In this document: positions 1 to 9,348 of the stretch, one piece after another
Numbering within the stretch: the stretch's first letter is position 1
Layout: every line of letters starts with the position of its first letter
NCBI GenBank assembly: GCA_021372865.1
Contig: JAJFTO010000014.1
Coordinates: forward strand, 62,001-126,000
DNA from: Porphyromonadaceae bacterium
Lineage (GTDB): Bacteria > Bacteroidota > Bacteroidia > Bacteroidales > Dysgonomonadaceae
Direction of reading: 5' to 3'
Length of the DNA stretch: 64,000 nucleotides
Position numbers and translations under genes: made by a program
The notes under the pieces: generated by a model
The model's database searches: none
Seen by the model: the letters and a program-made list of their open reading frames with translations, nothing else
Told to the model about the DNA's origin: nothing

Positions 1-107
1 AGTAAATCTCCGGTAGAAACGTGTTTTAATCCGTATTTCTCTATCAACTTCTCACTCTGGGTTCCCTTGCCTGATCCGGGAGCCCCAAAAATTACTACAT
101 TCAACAT
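1..107 (-). CDS. adk: Adenylate kinase, N-terminal part (cut by window edge)
   Basis: The reverse strand from the ATG at 105-107 reads [16 protein letters not shown] and continues in frame to the edge. The P-loop GAPGSGKGT (residues 8-16) followed by [10 protein letters not shown] and HVSTGDLL is characteristic of adenylate kinase, which converts AMP plus ATP to two ADP in the cytoplasm. About 35 of roughly 190 residues are present. A TATCTTTG box at 129-136 on the same strand could be its -7 element. The identity rests on a short but very characteristic N-terminus. Confidence 0.9.
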   Translation of the reverse strand, partial: MLNVVIFGAPGSGKGTQSEKLIEKYGLKHVSTGDL

Positions 108-128
108 ATTTATTTTAGAATTAAGCTC

Positions 129-136
129 CAAAGATA
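129..136 (-). promoter_or_regulatory. Possible -7 promoter box for adk
   Basis: On the minus strand this is TATCTTTG, matching the Bacteroidetes -7 consensus TAnnTTTG, 21 bases before the adk start. No clear TTTG -33 element is found at the usual 19-21 base spacing, so support is partial. Confidence 0.35.
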
Positions 137-317
137 CGCATTTTCCTTCGTTTTACGGACTTCCTTCTATATCTATTCCAGGTCTAACTGCAATTTCCCG
201 GAATCGGATTATCTGCATTATATCCCTTCTGTTTGTAAAAATCCTTTTCTATATCTGTTGAACCAATCACCACACCAACTGTTTATAGATTGAAGTTGAA
301 CATAAATATACCATACG

Positions 318-692
318 ATGAAGAATGAAGAATTCAAACAAAAAACGAATGATATCCTGAATGAATTGGCCGATTACATCTCTGCATTGGAAGAAAAAGC
401 AAGTGAAATAGCAGAGGATGCCAGAGAGAGATACCGCGAACGTCTTGATAATTTGAAAGGTATCAGGGATAACCTTTCCTCAAAATTGGGAGAATATGAA
501 AATATTTCCGACAGCAAATGGGAGGTACTCCGGGACAGTGCAGCCGACTTCTTTGCTGCCGTCTCAGAATCATGGAAAGAGAACTTTGGTAAAGTGACCG
601 ACGCATTCAAAAAGAATGACACAAATAGTACAGAAGCCCCTGCAGGCGAAAAACAGGATGCCAAAGACCAAAATCGAGACGGAAATTTATAA
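318..692 (+). CDS. Small charged helical protein, function unknown
   Basis: A 124-residue protein without signal peptide or membrane segment. Residues 1-95 are rich in Glu, Lys, Arg and Ala in a pattern that should form long amphipathic helices or a coiled coil (for example EEKASEIAEDARERYRERL). The last 30 residues are polar and probably disordered. It starts at the first in-frame ATG, lies divergent from adk, and is followed 17 bases after its stop by a hairpin terminator, so it appears to be a monocistronic gene. It loosely resembles YtxH/apolipophorin-like helical stress proteins in composition, but I do not recognise the family. Confidence 0.7.
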   Translation: MKNEEFKQKTNDILNELADYISALEEKASEIAEDARERYRERLDNLKGIRDNLSSKLGEYENISDSKWEVLRDSAADFFAAVSESWKENFGKVTDAFKKNDTNSTEAPAGEKQDAKDQNRDGNL

Positions 693-708
693 GTATGACA
701 TAATAATA

Positions 709-740
709 AAATCCCATCACCATTAACAGTGTTGGGATTT
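709..740 (+). terminator. Hairpin terminator after the 318-692 gene
   Basis: Arms AAATCCCATCAC (709-720) and GTGTTGGGATTT (729-740) pair with one mismatch around an 8-base loop, and the 3' arm ends in a short T-rich tract. It lies between the plus-strand gene and the minus-strand tRNA-Cys and could serve both. Confidence 0.6.
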
Positions 741-748
741 CTTATTCA

Positions 749-822
749 TGGAGGTACCTGGCGGACTCGAACCGCCGTAAACGGTTTTGCAGACCGGCGC
801 CTAACCACTCGGCCAAGGTACC
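749..822 (-). tRNA. tRNA-Cys (GCA)
   Basis: The minus strand folds as a tRNA: acceptor GGTACCT pairs with AGGTACC, the anticodon loop is CTGCAAA with anticodon GCA, and the T arm carries GGTTCGAGTCC. The discriminator is followed by a genome-encoded CCA at 749-751. The D arm has the short form usual for bacterial tRNA-Cys. All stems pair well. Confidence 0.96.
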
Positions 823-981
823 CTGCTTGCGTAAAGCGGTTGCAAATGTAGTATATTTTTTTGAGAAATAAAAAGAATGCCCGCTAATTTACTCTTTTAC
901 CGCTGGATTCGGAGCTTCGAACGTAAACATAACGTGGATGGGACCTCGTGAAGCATTGAAATCACAAATAGTAAGCGGTGA

Positions 982-2349
982 TTACGAAAACAGAAGACGG
1001 AACGCGTCGCTCACCCGCTTTACCTGATGCAACTCGATCGAAGTTTTCTTTTGGATACCTTTCAGGTTATTGGCAGGGATGAGCATCCGGCTGAAACCCA
1101 GCTTCTCTGCTTCCTGAATGCGTTGCTCAATGCGATTTACCGGTCGGATTTCCCCTGACAAGCCTACCTCCCCGCAGAGGCAAGTCTCCCGGTCGATGGT
1201 CATATCGAGGCTTGAAGAGAGTACCGCACTGATGACCGACAGGTCCATACCCGGGTCATTCACGCGCAGACCACCCGCTATATTGAGAAAGACATCTTTC
1301 TGTGCCAGCTTAAAACCTGCCCTTTTTTCAAGTACTGCCAACAACATGTTCATTCTTCTGATATCAAAACCGGTAGCAGAACGTTGCGGCGTGCCATAGG
1401 CCGCGGTACTGACCAGCGACTGTGTCTCAATCACAAAAGGACGCACCCCTTCAATGGCTGCAGCAATGGAAACGCCACTCAGCCCGTCGTGATTCTGCGT
1501 AAGAAGCAACTCGGAGGGATTACTCACTTCGCGCAACCCCGACTGGTTCATCTCATAGATTCCAAGCTCGGCAGTGCTGCCAAACCGGTTCTTGATGCTG
1601 CGAAGTATACGGTACATGTAATGTTGGTCACCCTCAAACTGTAACACCGTATCCACAATATGCTCCAGTATCTTGGGGCCGGCAATGCTGCCCTCCTTGG
1701 TGATGTGTCCGATTAACAATACCGGCGTGCCGGACTGCTTGGCAAACTTCAGGAGTGAGGCTGCGCACTCACGTACCTGCGATATGCTCCCGGGTGACGA
1801 CTCCAGCGCATCACTGTATACCGTCTGGATGGAATCGATGATCAGTAGCTGTGGCGAAACCTGTTTCACATGCTTGAAAATATCATCGAGGTTGGTCTCG
1901 CAGACAATCAGGCAGTCGTCGTTTTCTATGCCGATACGCTCCGCCCTGAGCTTCAGCTGGCGCGCGCTCTCTTCTCCCGAAACGTAAAGTGAACGAATAC
2001 CTTTCAGCTTCAGGATGGTCTGCAACACAAGAGTCGATTTCCCGATACCCGGCTCACCGCCGATCAGGACGACCGATGCCGGCACCAGTCCACCGCCCAG
2101 CACACGATTCAGTTCCGCATCCTGCATGTCAATGCGGGGTTCCTCGTCGGCTTTGATCTCCCGCAACGTCATCGGTACGCTCTTTCCTTCCAGAAAACTA
2201 CGGGTGTCTTCCTGTTTGGAGGCAGCATCCTTACGCATCAACTCCTCCACGAAAGTAGACCATTCACCACAGGAAGGACACCTCCCCATCCATTTGGGTG
2301 ATTCATACCCGCAATTACTGCAAAAGTAAACCGATTTCAGTTTTGCCAT
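982..2349 (-). CDS. radA: DNA repair protein RadA
   Basis: A 455-residue RecA-superfamily ATPase that promotes branch migration during recombination. A C4 zinc finger is seen at Cys10, Cys13, Cys24 and Cys27, followed by Walker A GGEPGIGKST (about 97-106), Walker B LLIIDSIQ, the RadA-specific KNRFG motif (253-257) and a Lon-protease-like C-terminal domain with no evident peptidase role. I chose the ATG giving MAKLKSVYFC because it places the zinc finger at the normal distance; an upstream in-frame start would add 41 residues unlike the family and would run through the divergent promoter region. It is transcribed away from tex. Confidence 0.95.
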   Translation of the reverse strand: MAKLKSVYFCSNCGYESPKWMGRCPSCGEWSTFVEELMRKDAASKQEDTRSFLEGKSVPMTLREIKADEEPRIDMQDAELNRVLGGGLVPASVVLIGGEPGIGKSTLVLQTILKLKGIRSLYVSGEESARQLKLRAERIGIENDDCLIVCETNLDDIFKHVKQVSPQLLIIDSIQTVYSDALESSPGSISQVRECAASLLKFAKQSGTPVLLIGHITKEGSIAGPKILEHIVDTVLQFEGDQHYMYRILRSIKNRFGSTAELGIYEMNQSGLREVSNPSELLLTQNHDGLSGVSIAAAIEGVRPFVIETQSLVSTAAYGTPQRSATGFDIRRMNMLLAVLEKRAGFKLAQKDVFLNIAGGLRVNDPGMDLSVISAVLSSSLDMTIDRETCLCGEVGLSGEIRPVNRIEQRIQEAEKLGFSRMLIPANNLKGIQKKTSIELHQVKRVSDAFRLLFS

Positions 2350-2390
2350 GATGTAGCTGTTTAAAGAGGTAAAGATAGAGAAAATTCTTG

Positions 2391-2398
2391 TACTTTTG
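2391..2398 (+). promoter_or_regulatory. Possible -7 promoter box for tex
   Basis: TACTTTTG matches TAnnTTTG and lies about 95 bases before the tex start, in the 143-base gap between the divergent radA and tex. A near match (TATCTTTA) is present on the other strand at 2370-2377 for radA. No good -33 element is visible for either. Confidence 0.35.
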
Positions 2399-2492
2399 TC
2401 GTTCAGGTACGGTTGCATCGTACCGAACTCCAGGAAAAGGGTTGAACACATTGCAGACAACCCCGCTTTCAAAATGTTTTAAAATTCATCAG

Positions 2493-4613
2493 ATGCCTGT
2501 CATTCATTCATTGATATCACGAACGCTCAACCTGCCGCTCAAGAGCGTAGAGAACACCGTACGACTTCTCGAAGAAGGAGCCACCATCCCTTTTATCAGC
2601 CGTTATCGCAAGGAAACGACCGGTGGACTTGACGAAGTACAGACAGAAAATATCAAAATGTGGTATGAGAAATACCAGGAACTGGTAAAGCGAAAAGAAT
2701 TTATCCTGAAAACCATTTCTGAGCAGGAAAAACTAACCCCTGAACTCAACGAAAAGATAAACGGCTGTTGGGACAGTACGGACCTGGAAGATATCTACCT
2801 TCCTTTCAAACCCAAAAGACAGACCCGTGCCGAGATTGCCCGCAAAAACGGACTGGAACCGCTCGCCAAATGGCTGATGGCGCAACAGTATGCTCCGGTG
2901 GAGACAAAGGCAGCGCAGTTTGTGAATGAGCAGGTAGCAGATGTAGAAGCGGCGCTAAAAGGAGCGCGTGACATCATTGCCGAATGGGTGAACGAAGATG
3001 CAAATGCCCGACAGCTGATCCGGAATATTTTTTCTCACGATGCCATCCTCATATCGAAGGTGATGAAGGAAAAAGAGCAGGAAGGTGAAAAATATGCCGA
3101 TTATTTCGATTTCTCCACACCGCTGGCACGATGTCCTTCACACCGCATCCTGGCCATTCGCCGCGGCGAAGCAGAAGGATTCCTGCGTGTCTCCATCTCG
3201 CCCGACGATGAAAAATGTCTGGACAAGCTGGTACCCCGATATGCCAAAAAGGATGTACCTGCTGCAGATCAGGTAGAAGAGGCGGTTACGGATGCATACA
3301 AGCGTCTGCTGAAGCCTTCCATTGAGACGGAGTTTGCCAGTCTCTCCAAAGAAAAAGCCGACGAGGCGGCCATCGCGGTATTTGCCGAAAACCTGCGTCA
3401 GCTATTGCTATCCCCCCCACTTGGGCAACAACGTATCTTGGCCATCGATCCGGGATTCCGCACCGGCTGCAAGCTGGTCTGCCTGAATGAGCAGGGCGAC
3501 CTGCTGCACAATGAAACCATCTACCCCCATCCGCCGCAAAACGAGTTTACCAAAGCGGCGGGCAAGGTGGTCAAGTTGGTCTCTACCTACAGGATTGATG
3601 CCATTGCCATCGGAAACGGCACCGCGAGCCGCGAAACGGAACGGTTTATCTCCAGCCTGCGCTATGAGAAGGAGGTGAAGGTCTTCGTGGTAAGTGAGAA
3701 CGGTGCATCAGTCTACTCAGCCTCCAAAACGGCACGGGAAGAGTTTCCGGAATATGATGTGACCGTGCGGGGCGCTGTCTCCATTGGCCGGCGACTGAGC
3801 GACCCGCTGGCAGAGTTGGTGAAGATTGACCCGAAATCGATCGGCGTAGGACAATATCAGCATGATGTGGATCAGACAAAACTGAAACATTCTCTGGACA
3901 GGACCGTGGAAAGCTGTGTAAATCTGGTGGGTGTGAACCTCAATACGGCAAGCCGACACCTGCTAACCTATGTGTCGGGACTGGGTGAGACGTTGGCTCA
4001 GAATATTGTGGATTGGCGTACAGAGAATGGTCCTTTTCGTTCACGAAAGGAGCTGAAAAAAGTACCCCGGCTTGGAGTGAAGGCATTTGAGCAGTGTGCC
4101 GGGTTCCTCCGGATTCCCGATGCGGAAAACCCACTCGACAATTCAGCAGTACATCCCGAGAGTTACCCCATTGTGGAAAAAATGGCGCGCGACCTGCATT
4201 GCTCAGTAAAAGAGCTGATCCGGAACAAACCGTTGATATCGACCATCGACATAAACAGCTACAAAACCGAAGATGCGGGCATCGAAACATTGAATGACAT
4301 TCTACAGGAGCTGGAAAAACCGGGACGTGACCCGCGCTCCACGGTACAAATATTGGAGTTTGATTCCAACGTCCATACAATCCACGATTTGAAAGAGGGG
4401 ATGAAGCTTCCGGGTATTATCACCAACATCACCAACTTCGGTTGTTTCGTAGACATCGGCATCAAGGAAAACGGGCTGGTACATATCTCGGAGCTGGCCG
4501 ACCGGTTTGTATCCGATCCCACGGAGGTGGTGTCACTTCATCAACATGTGGAAGTTACTGTGTTGTCGGTCGATATGGAAAGGAAACGCATCGCACTTTC
4601 ACTGAAAAAATAG
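2493..4613 (+). CDS. tex: Tex/YhgF family RNA-binding transcription accessory protein
   Basis: A 706-residue cytoplasmic nucleic-acid-binding protein. The N-terminal Tex region contains GATIPFISRYRKETTGGLDE. It is followed by a YqgF/RNase H-like fold beginning RILAIDPGFRTGCK, helix-hairpin-helix repeats (SGLGETLAQNIVDWR, then KVPRLGVKAFEQC), and a C-terminal S1 domain (about 630-706, GIITNITNFGCFVDIG). The start MPVIHSLISR matches the family's usual N-terminus, while the longer open frame upstream overlaps the radA promoter region. It is convergent with rnhB, with only 8 bases between the stops. Confidence 0.93.
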   Translation: MPVIHSLISRTLNLPLKSVENTVRLLEEGATIPFISRYRKETTGGLDEVQTENIKMWYEKYQELVKRKEFILKTISEQEKLTPELNEKINGCWDSTDLEDIYLPFKPKRQTRAEIARKNGLEPLAKWLMAQQYAPVETKAAQFVNEQVADVEAALKGARDIIAEWVNEDANARQLIRNIFSHDAILISKVMKEKEQEGEKYADYFDFSTPLARCPSHRILAIRRGEAEGFLRVSISPDDEKCLDKLVPRYAKKDVPAADQVEEAVTDAYKRLLKPSIETEFASLSKEKADEAAIAVFAENLRQLLLSPPLGQQRILAIDPGFRTGCKLVCLNEQGDLLHNETIYPHPPQNEFTKAAGKVVKLVSTYRIDAIAIGNGTASRETERFISSLRYEKEVKVFVVSENGASVYSASKTAREEFPEYDVTVRGAVSIGRRLSDPLAELVKIDPKSIGVGQYQHDVDQTKLKHSLDRTVESCVNLVGVNLNTASRHLLTYVSGLGETLAQNIVDWRTENGPFRSRKELKKVPRLGVKAFEQCAGFLRIPDAENPLDNSAVHPESYPIVEKMARDLHCSVKELIRNKPLISTIDINSYKTEDAGIETLNDILQELEKPGRDPRSTVQILEFDSNVHTIHDLKEGMKLPGIITNITNFGCFVDIGIKENGLVHISELADRFVSDPTEVVSLHQHVEVTVLSVDMERKRIALSLKK

Positions 4614-4621
4614 ACGATTGT

Positions 4622-5236
4622 TCAGAAATCAATCGTCAGCTGACGTTCAAAAAGCTGGAAGCTTTTCCGGTGTAAAAGTGTGATACCCTGCTCCTGAATA
4701 GCCCGACGGTGTTTTGCTGTGGGATAGCCTTTGTTGCTGGCCCAATCATAACCGGGATACTTCTCATGCATTTTCCGCATGTACTCGTCCCGATAGGTCT
4801 TGGCCAGGACAGATGCGGCAGCGATGGACTGAAATAGGGAATCCCCCTTCACCACACAGGTATATGGGGTGGGTCCAAAAGGACGAAAACGGTTTCCATC
4901 GACCAGAATATGAGCGGGCGGCGGCGACAGTTTCCGCAATGCCCGGTGCATCGCCTCAACCGAGGCCCAGAGGATATTCATTTTATCGATCTCTTCGGGA
5001 GAGCAGGATGCCACTGCATAACCCAATGCGTTTTTTTCGATGATCAAACGCAGTTCATCCCTTTTTTTTTCGGTCAGCTGTTTCGAATCATTTAGTTCGT
5101 CGCAGGAAAAGCCAGGCGGCAGCACCACAGCGGCTGCAAATACGGGACCGGCAAGACAACCCCGCCCAGCCTCGTCACATCCGGCCTCCACGCAACCGCT
5201 CTTCATACATATCTGCAATAGAGGATGCTGATTCAT
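4622..5236 (-). CDS. rnhB: Ribonuclease HII
   Basis: A 204-residue enzyme that removes RNA from RNA-DNA hybrids, including single misincorporated ribonucleotides. The catalytic signature CDEAGRGCLAGPV is at residues 20-32, and later conserved elements include ILVDGN and AAASVLAKTYRDEYM. The frame extends upstream to a TTG, but the ATG giving MNQHPLLQ is preferred; MKSGCVEAG at residue 11 is another possible start. The ATG lies 2 bases after the stop of the upstream phosphoesterase, so the two are probably translationally coupled. Confidence 0.92.
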   Translation of the reverse strand: MNQHPLLQICMKSGCVEAGCDEAGRGCLAGPVFAAAVVLPPGFSCDELNDSKQLTEKKRDELRLIIEKNALGYAVASCSPEEIDKMNILWASVEAMHRALRKLSPPPAHILVDGNRFRPFGPTPYTCVVKGDSLFQSIAAASVLAKTYRDEYMRKMHEKYPGYDWASNKGYPTAKHRRAIQEQGITLLHRKSFQLFERQLTIDF

Positions 5237-5238
5237 TT

Positions 5239-6531
5239 TCAATTCTCCCCGATTGTTAAAATGACGCTGTTATCCGCCGGTGGCAAATCAAAAGACAACG
5301 ATTCTTTTTCCGCCTCTGTTCCCATCATGGCTCCAAAAAGAGCTATTGATTCCTGCAAACGAGGATTGTCTGTTTCATTACCCCGTACATGCATCAGATT
5401 CAGCTGCACGATCATTTCAATCAGACTTTCCATCACTTTTTCCGGAATCGGCAATCCGGGTATGTTCAGCCGTTGTTTTGCCGCCCTGCGCGTGAGCATC
5501 TCAAGACGGTTGCGCGATTCACTTTCCAAATTTGGATTCCCGGGAATGGAAGTCACAAAACGGGTATCGACCGTTAGTTCCTTTTCCTGCAATTGCATGA
5601 TGCGGTAGGCAAATGGGTACTGAGCCAGACTGGCTGTCTCCACATCGAAGATCCTGTTGCCTTCCGGAGAAGTAAAAAGAGTAATGTCATTGGCGTGAAA
5701 ATGGCCGGTAAAGATTACCCCAAGTCCCGCATCAGCCAACCTGCCCGCCATCACCTTCCAGTCATCCACAAGATAATCCGGGAAAAAGACTTCCTGATTA
5801 GGCATATGTTCCACCAGTCCGTGATGCATCATCCCCAGCACAGTGATTCCTTTTTCTTTGGCCTCACGAAGGATTTGAAGTGCCCACGCCAGTGTTTCAG
5901 GCAGGATACGTCCGGCCGATATGGAAGTAGCCTGATATTCCTGATACCGGTTGCTGTCGATACACAGCAACCAGGTTTTCTCGTCGATCTCCGCCAGGTA
6001 ACTCAGTGATGCACTGTCTCTACTCAACGCCTTGTCATAACCAAACTCGCCATAGAATCGGGCAAATTCGCCGGGTGTGATTCCTTCTACCGGACTGCTT
6101 GTGTCTCCTTTGTAGGCCCTCGCATCAGGGATATTGACATCATGATTGCCCGGAATCACGAAAATGCGGGTTCCTGCCTTTTGTAGCGGACGTAGGAGTT
6201 CTATAAAAGCGAGATGACTCTGTCGTTCTCCGTGATTGGTTAAATCGCCCGTAATAAGAAGTATTTGCGGTGTCTCCCTGCCCAGATCGGCCAGTACCTT
6301 GTCCAGTACCTCATGGAGCTCATGGGTCTTTCTTCCTGTAGCCTCCTCAAAGGCAAAAAGCGCTTTCCCTTCTTCGGCCAGTTGCGGGGCAAGATAATGC
6401 ACGTCGGTGAGGGTAGCAATTTTCAACGGGCCCGTTACTCCGAAGGGGACGTCGGGGTATAATTGTACTGCGTGAATATGACACGAAACAAAAAGAAAGA
6501 AAAGCGAAAATATGATTCCCCAGCGATTCAT
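5239..6531 (-). CDS. Exported calcineurin-like metallophosphoesterase
   Basis: A 430-residue protein with a hydrophobic signal peptide (SLFFLFVSCHIHA), so it is probably periplasmic. All metallophosphoesterase metal-site motifs are visible in order: TDVHYL, GDLTNHGE, PGNHDVN, MMHHGL and GHFHAND. The substrate cannot be told; phosphodiesters or nucleotides are typical. The C-terminal 120 residues are helical and poorly conserved. Its start overlaps the stop of the upstream endonuclease by ATGA and its stop abuts rnhB, so the three genes form an operon. Confidence 0.85.
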   Translation of the reverse strand: MNRWGIIFSLFFLFVSCHIHAVQLYPDVPFGVTGPLKIATLTDVHYLAPQLAEEGKALFAFEEATGRKTHELHEVLDKVLADLGRETPQILLITGDLTNHGERQSHLAFIELLRPLQKAGTRIFVIPGNHDVNIPDARAYKGDTSSPVEGITPGEFARFYGEFGYDKALSRDSASLSYLAEIDEKTWLLCIDSNRYQEYQATSISAGRILPETLAWALQILREAKEKGITVLGMMHHGLVEHMPNQEVFFPDYLVDDWKVMAGRLADAGLGVIFTGHFHANDITLFTSPEGNRIFDVETASLAQYPFAYRIMQLQEKELTVDTRFVTSIPGNPNLESESRNRLEMLTRRAAKQRLNIPGLPIPEKVMESLIEMIVQLNLMHVRGNETDNPRLQESIALFGAMMGTEAEKESLSFDLPPADNSVILTIGEN

Positions 6532-7451
6532 TGATTGTTCCGTTTAAAAAAAAGCTTTACATCCTGCAACCAGCGTTCAAATGGGCTGTATTCAATCTTC
6601 AGAAAACTGTCTGAAAGAGAAGAGGATTCGAACGCGGCGTTTTTGAAATTGCCCCATACATACTCTGCCAGTTCAGGATAATCGATATAAGGATTGCGGT
6701 TTTTTTGAATACGGTATACCGCTTCATTTCTGCGCACCTCCTTGATACTGACAGGATCCTCCCTGTGCCATTTCAGCATCAGGTCGAGAGACCAATCACT
6801 AAAACCGGGATAACGACTGCCCCCTACCTGATCGGAATTCCACCGCGGCAACTGTTCTTCGTAGGCGGTCACAACATAAAAATAAATGCGGGCAAAATCT
6901 CCTTTGTATGCATCAATCGGTTCAAAAATCGTCTTCCTGTAATTTCCGAATGTATTTTGCCCAACCTTGGACCCGTTGGATGATTCCCAATAGGTAATGC
7001 CGGCCTCCCCTAAAGGGAGATTCCCCCGACGGTTATTTACATACCCATCGGTGGGATAGAGATGAAAGAGATCTGACTCCAGCGATTCTGACCCTTTAAA
7101 CCAACTTTTTGGCAATATGTGTTCCCGGTTGTAACAGTCACCCTCTCTGTGATAAGAGCCACAACGGTTTTTCCTGAAATCATACAGATATTTGGCTCCT
7201 TTTTCAGGTATATCTGAATACATGTCCCACACTTTGTCGTTTTTTTGATTATCGGTCCACTTGAAAATTTCCCACAGATCGGCATAAGGAATTACCTGAG
7301 GATCTTTTATAATCTGAAACAGTGCGGTTTTTAGTTCGGGCCCTCTTTTACCTTCTGCTCCGGCGTAATAACCGTTGGGTACCTGAGCACAAAGGATGTC
7401 GGCAACAAATAAAAAAAGTGCGGTAAAGAGAGAGTACTTGGAATAATTCAT
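6528..7451 (-). CDS. Secreted endonuclease I family nuclease
   Basis: A 307-residue protein with a signal peptide (residues 1-22, ending near CAQVPNGYY). The central region carries CYNREHILPKSWF and FHLYPTDGYVNNRRGNLPLG, the His/Asn metal-finger core of the EndA/BsnI (endonuclease I) family, which degrades DNA or RNA outside the cytoplasm. Its likely role is nucleic-acid scavenging together with the exported phosphoesterase encoded next. A TACATTTG box at 7502-7509 on the minus strand could be its -7 element. The 131-base gap to dnaA suggests a separate transcript. Confidence 0.85.
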   Translation of the reverse strand: MNYSKYSLFTALFLFVADILCAQVPNGYYAGAEGKRGPELKTALFQIIKDPQVIPYADLWEIFKWTDNQKNDKVWDMYSDIPEKGAKYLYDFRKNRCGSYHREGDCYNREHILPKSWFKGSESLESDLFHLYPTDGYVNNRRGNLPLGEAGITYWESSNGSKVGQNTFGNYRKTIFEPIDAYKGDFARIYFYVVTAYEEQLPRWNSDQVGGSRYPGFSDWSLDLMLKWHREDPVSIKEVRRNEAVYRIQKNRNPYIDYPELAEYVWGNFKNAAFESSSLSDSFLKIEYSPFERWLQDVKLFFKRNNQ

Positions 7452-7582
7452 TTCTTATACGATAAAACAAAACCCTTTCGGAATGATTCCGTCAAAGAGG
7501 GCAAATGTAATGAATTCATCGAAATACCCTAACAGAAAAGAAACAAAAAATTAAAAAAAGGGAAGATCGTTTGTTATTATCG

Positions 7583-8986
7583 TCAGGAATTCAGTATCTT
7601 TTCAATTTCTTCGATGTCGGAACGAAATCCTTTGTCGACCTCGTAAAAATTTTTCACGGTGTTACATGCGTGGAGCACGGTGGCATGGTTGCGATTTCCA
7701 ACCTGTACACCTATTTGTGAAAGAGACAGCTCCGTATGTTTTTTAATAAAATACATGGTCACCTGACGGGCCTGTACGATTTCACGCTTGCGTGAAGAAG
7801 ACTGAATCAGTTCCTTTTTGATATTGAAAAATTCAGATACCGTATCCTGTATCTTCTGGACTGTGATGCGTTTGCGTTCATATTTAATGCTCTGTTCCAC
7901 CACCCGTCTGGCAAGATTCATGTCTATTTCGCGGTTGTTGATGATGGAATGGGCCATCAGAGAAACCACGATCCCCTCCAGGTCACGTACATTCTCTGTC
8001 ACATTTTCAGCAATAAAATCAATCACATTGGCTGGAATGGAAAGACCGTCGGAAAGTACTTTGTTCTGCAGTATCTTCTTGCGAAGTTCCTTATCAGGAC
8101 GCTCAAGTCGGGTGGTGAGGCCCCAGCGAAAACGGGTAAGCAGTCTTTCTTCCATTCCCTGCATATCCATGGGGGCACAATCAGAAGTCATCACCAGTTG
8201 CTTGTTATTCTGATGCAGGTGGTTGAAAATATGAAAGAACGTATTCTGAGTTTTTTCCAGCCCCGACAGTTCATGAATATCGTCGATAATGAGCACGTCG
8301 ATGCTCTGGTAAAAATTGATAAAATCGTTAATCGTATTGAATCTGCGGGCATCGGTAAACTGCACTTTAAATAGATGGGCCGACAGGTACAAGACTTTTT
8401 TATCGGGGTAAAGCGATTCAACTTTTGAGCCGATGGCATGACAAAGGTGCGTCTTACCCACGCCCGAATGCCCGTGCACAAAAAGAGGATTGAATGCTGT
8501 TTTTGCTGGATTGTTGGCAACGGCTTCAGCTGCAGTACGTGCCAAACGGTTACTCTCACCCTCAAAGAAATTGTGGAAAGTATACTTTGTGTTGATCTGT
8601 GAATCGAACTCCGAAGTTTCCACCCGGTCGAATGGACTGGGCACCTTGGCAGTGACTTTTTTGGCCACACTTTTCTCTTTTCCTATAAATGGCTTGCTTT
8701 CACCCCGAAGCTCCACAGCTGTGTTGCTTTCTGTTTCTACAAGAATGCGGTAATTGAGAATCGTACCCTCTCCGATTTCACGATAAAGGGTTTGTTGAAT
8801 AAGGTCGAGATACTTATCTTCCAGATATTCATAGAAAAACTGACTCGGGACCTGCACCGTAAATACATGGTCCTCATATTTCAATGGCACAATGGGGAGA
8901 AACCATGTATTGAACGCCGGCTCGGGGATATTGTCCCGAATAACGTTCAAACAGTTATTCCATAAAAAACGATAGTCACTCTTCAT
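7583..8986 (-). CDS. dnaA: Chromosomal replication initiator protein DnaA
   Basis: A 467-residue AAA+ ATPase that opens the replication origin. Domain I starts at the N-terminus (WNNCLNVIRDNI). A charged linker around 105-140 is followed by the ATPase domain with Walker A GHSGVGKTHL and Walker B LIIDDIHEL. The C-terminal domain has the DnaA-box-binding signature VGNRNHATVLHACNTV. Length and order are normal. The 362 bases upstream are AT-rich and without genes, which is typical of dnaA promoters and sometimes of oriC. Confidence 0.97.
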   Translation of the reverse strand: MKSDYRFLWNNCLNVIRDNIPEPAFNTWFLPIVPLKYEDHVFTVQVPSQFFYEYLEDKYLDLIQQTLYREIGEGTILNYRILVETESNTAVELRGESKPFIGKEKSVAKKVTAKVPSPFDRVETSEFDSQINTKYTFHNFFEGESNRLARTAAEAVANNPAKTAFNPLFVHGHSGVGKTHLCHAIGSKVESLYPDKKVLYLSAHLFKVQFTDARRFNTINDFINFYQSIDVLIIDDIHELSGLEKTQNTFFHIFNHLHQNNKQLVMTSDCAPMDMQGMEERLLTRFRWGLTTRLERPDKELRKKILQNKVLSDGLSIPANVIDFIAENVTENVRDLEGIVVSLMAHSIINNREIDMNLARRVVEQSIKYERKRITVQKIQDTVSEFFNIKKELIQSSSRKREIVQARQVTMYFIKKHTELSLSQIGVQVGNRNHATVLHACNTVKNFYEVDKGFRSDIEEIEKILNS

Positions 8987-9348
8987 TGAATTCTAAAATG
9001 ATCTTTTTCTTTCCTCAACAGGAGTACAAATTTTCAAAAAAAAAACGACAAAAAAAAATGATCTTTTTTTGAAAAAATCTGTTTTCAAAAAACAACGCTA
9101 TTTATCAACGGAATACGCGTAATCTTCTGTAAACCAATGCATCAATGAAATTAACCAAGTTAAACATGGTTGATTAACAACACAATACTAAAAAATGGAT
9201 TCATTCATTAAGGATTACAAATATATTACATTTTTGTTACTTATTATCCAAATACCAACGGGTTTTGTACCGTTTTTTTTCAAAGCGCCTTATTTATAAT
9301 TATTCTAATTAAAAAAGTTCGGAGATAACAAATTGAAACTTCTGGGAC
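8987..9348. promoter_or_regulatory. AT-rich dnaA upstream region; candidate origin or autoregulatory region
   Basis: No gene fits in these 362 bases. They contain long A/T runs (9030-9075 and 9270-9300), a one-mismatch DnaA box TTATCCAAA at 9244-9252 and a weaker one, TTATCAACG, at 9102-9110. On the minus strand, TATATTTG (9218-9225) matches the -7 consensus, with TTTG at 9249-9252 as a possible -33 element at a slightly long 23-base spacing. That element overlaps the better DnaA box, as expected for dnaA autoregulation. The boxes are too few and too weak to call oriC. Confidence 0.35.

Noticed and set aside
67..261. A 64-codon plus-strand frame across the adk start
   Set aside because: It overlaps adk and its promoter region on the other strand and has no recognisable domain.
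8987..9348. Firm call of oriC
   Set aside because: Only one near-match and one weak DnaA box are seen, and dnaA is not always next to the origin in Bacteroidetes.
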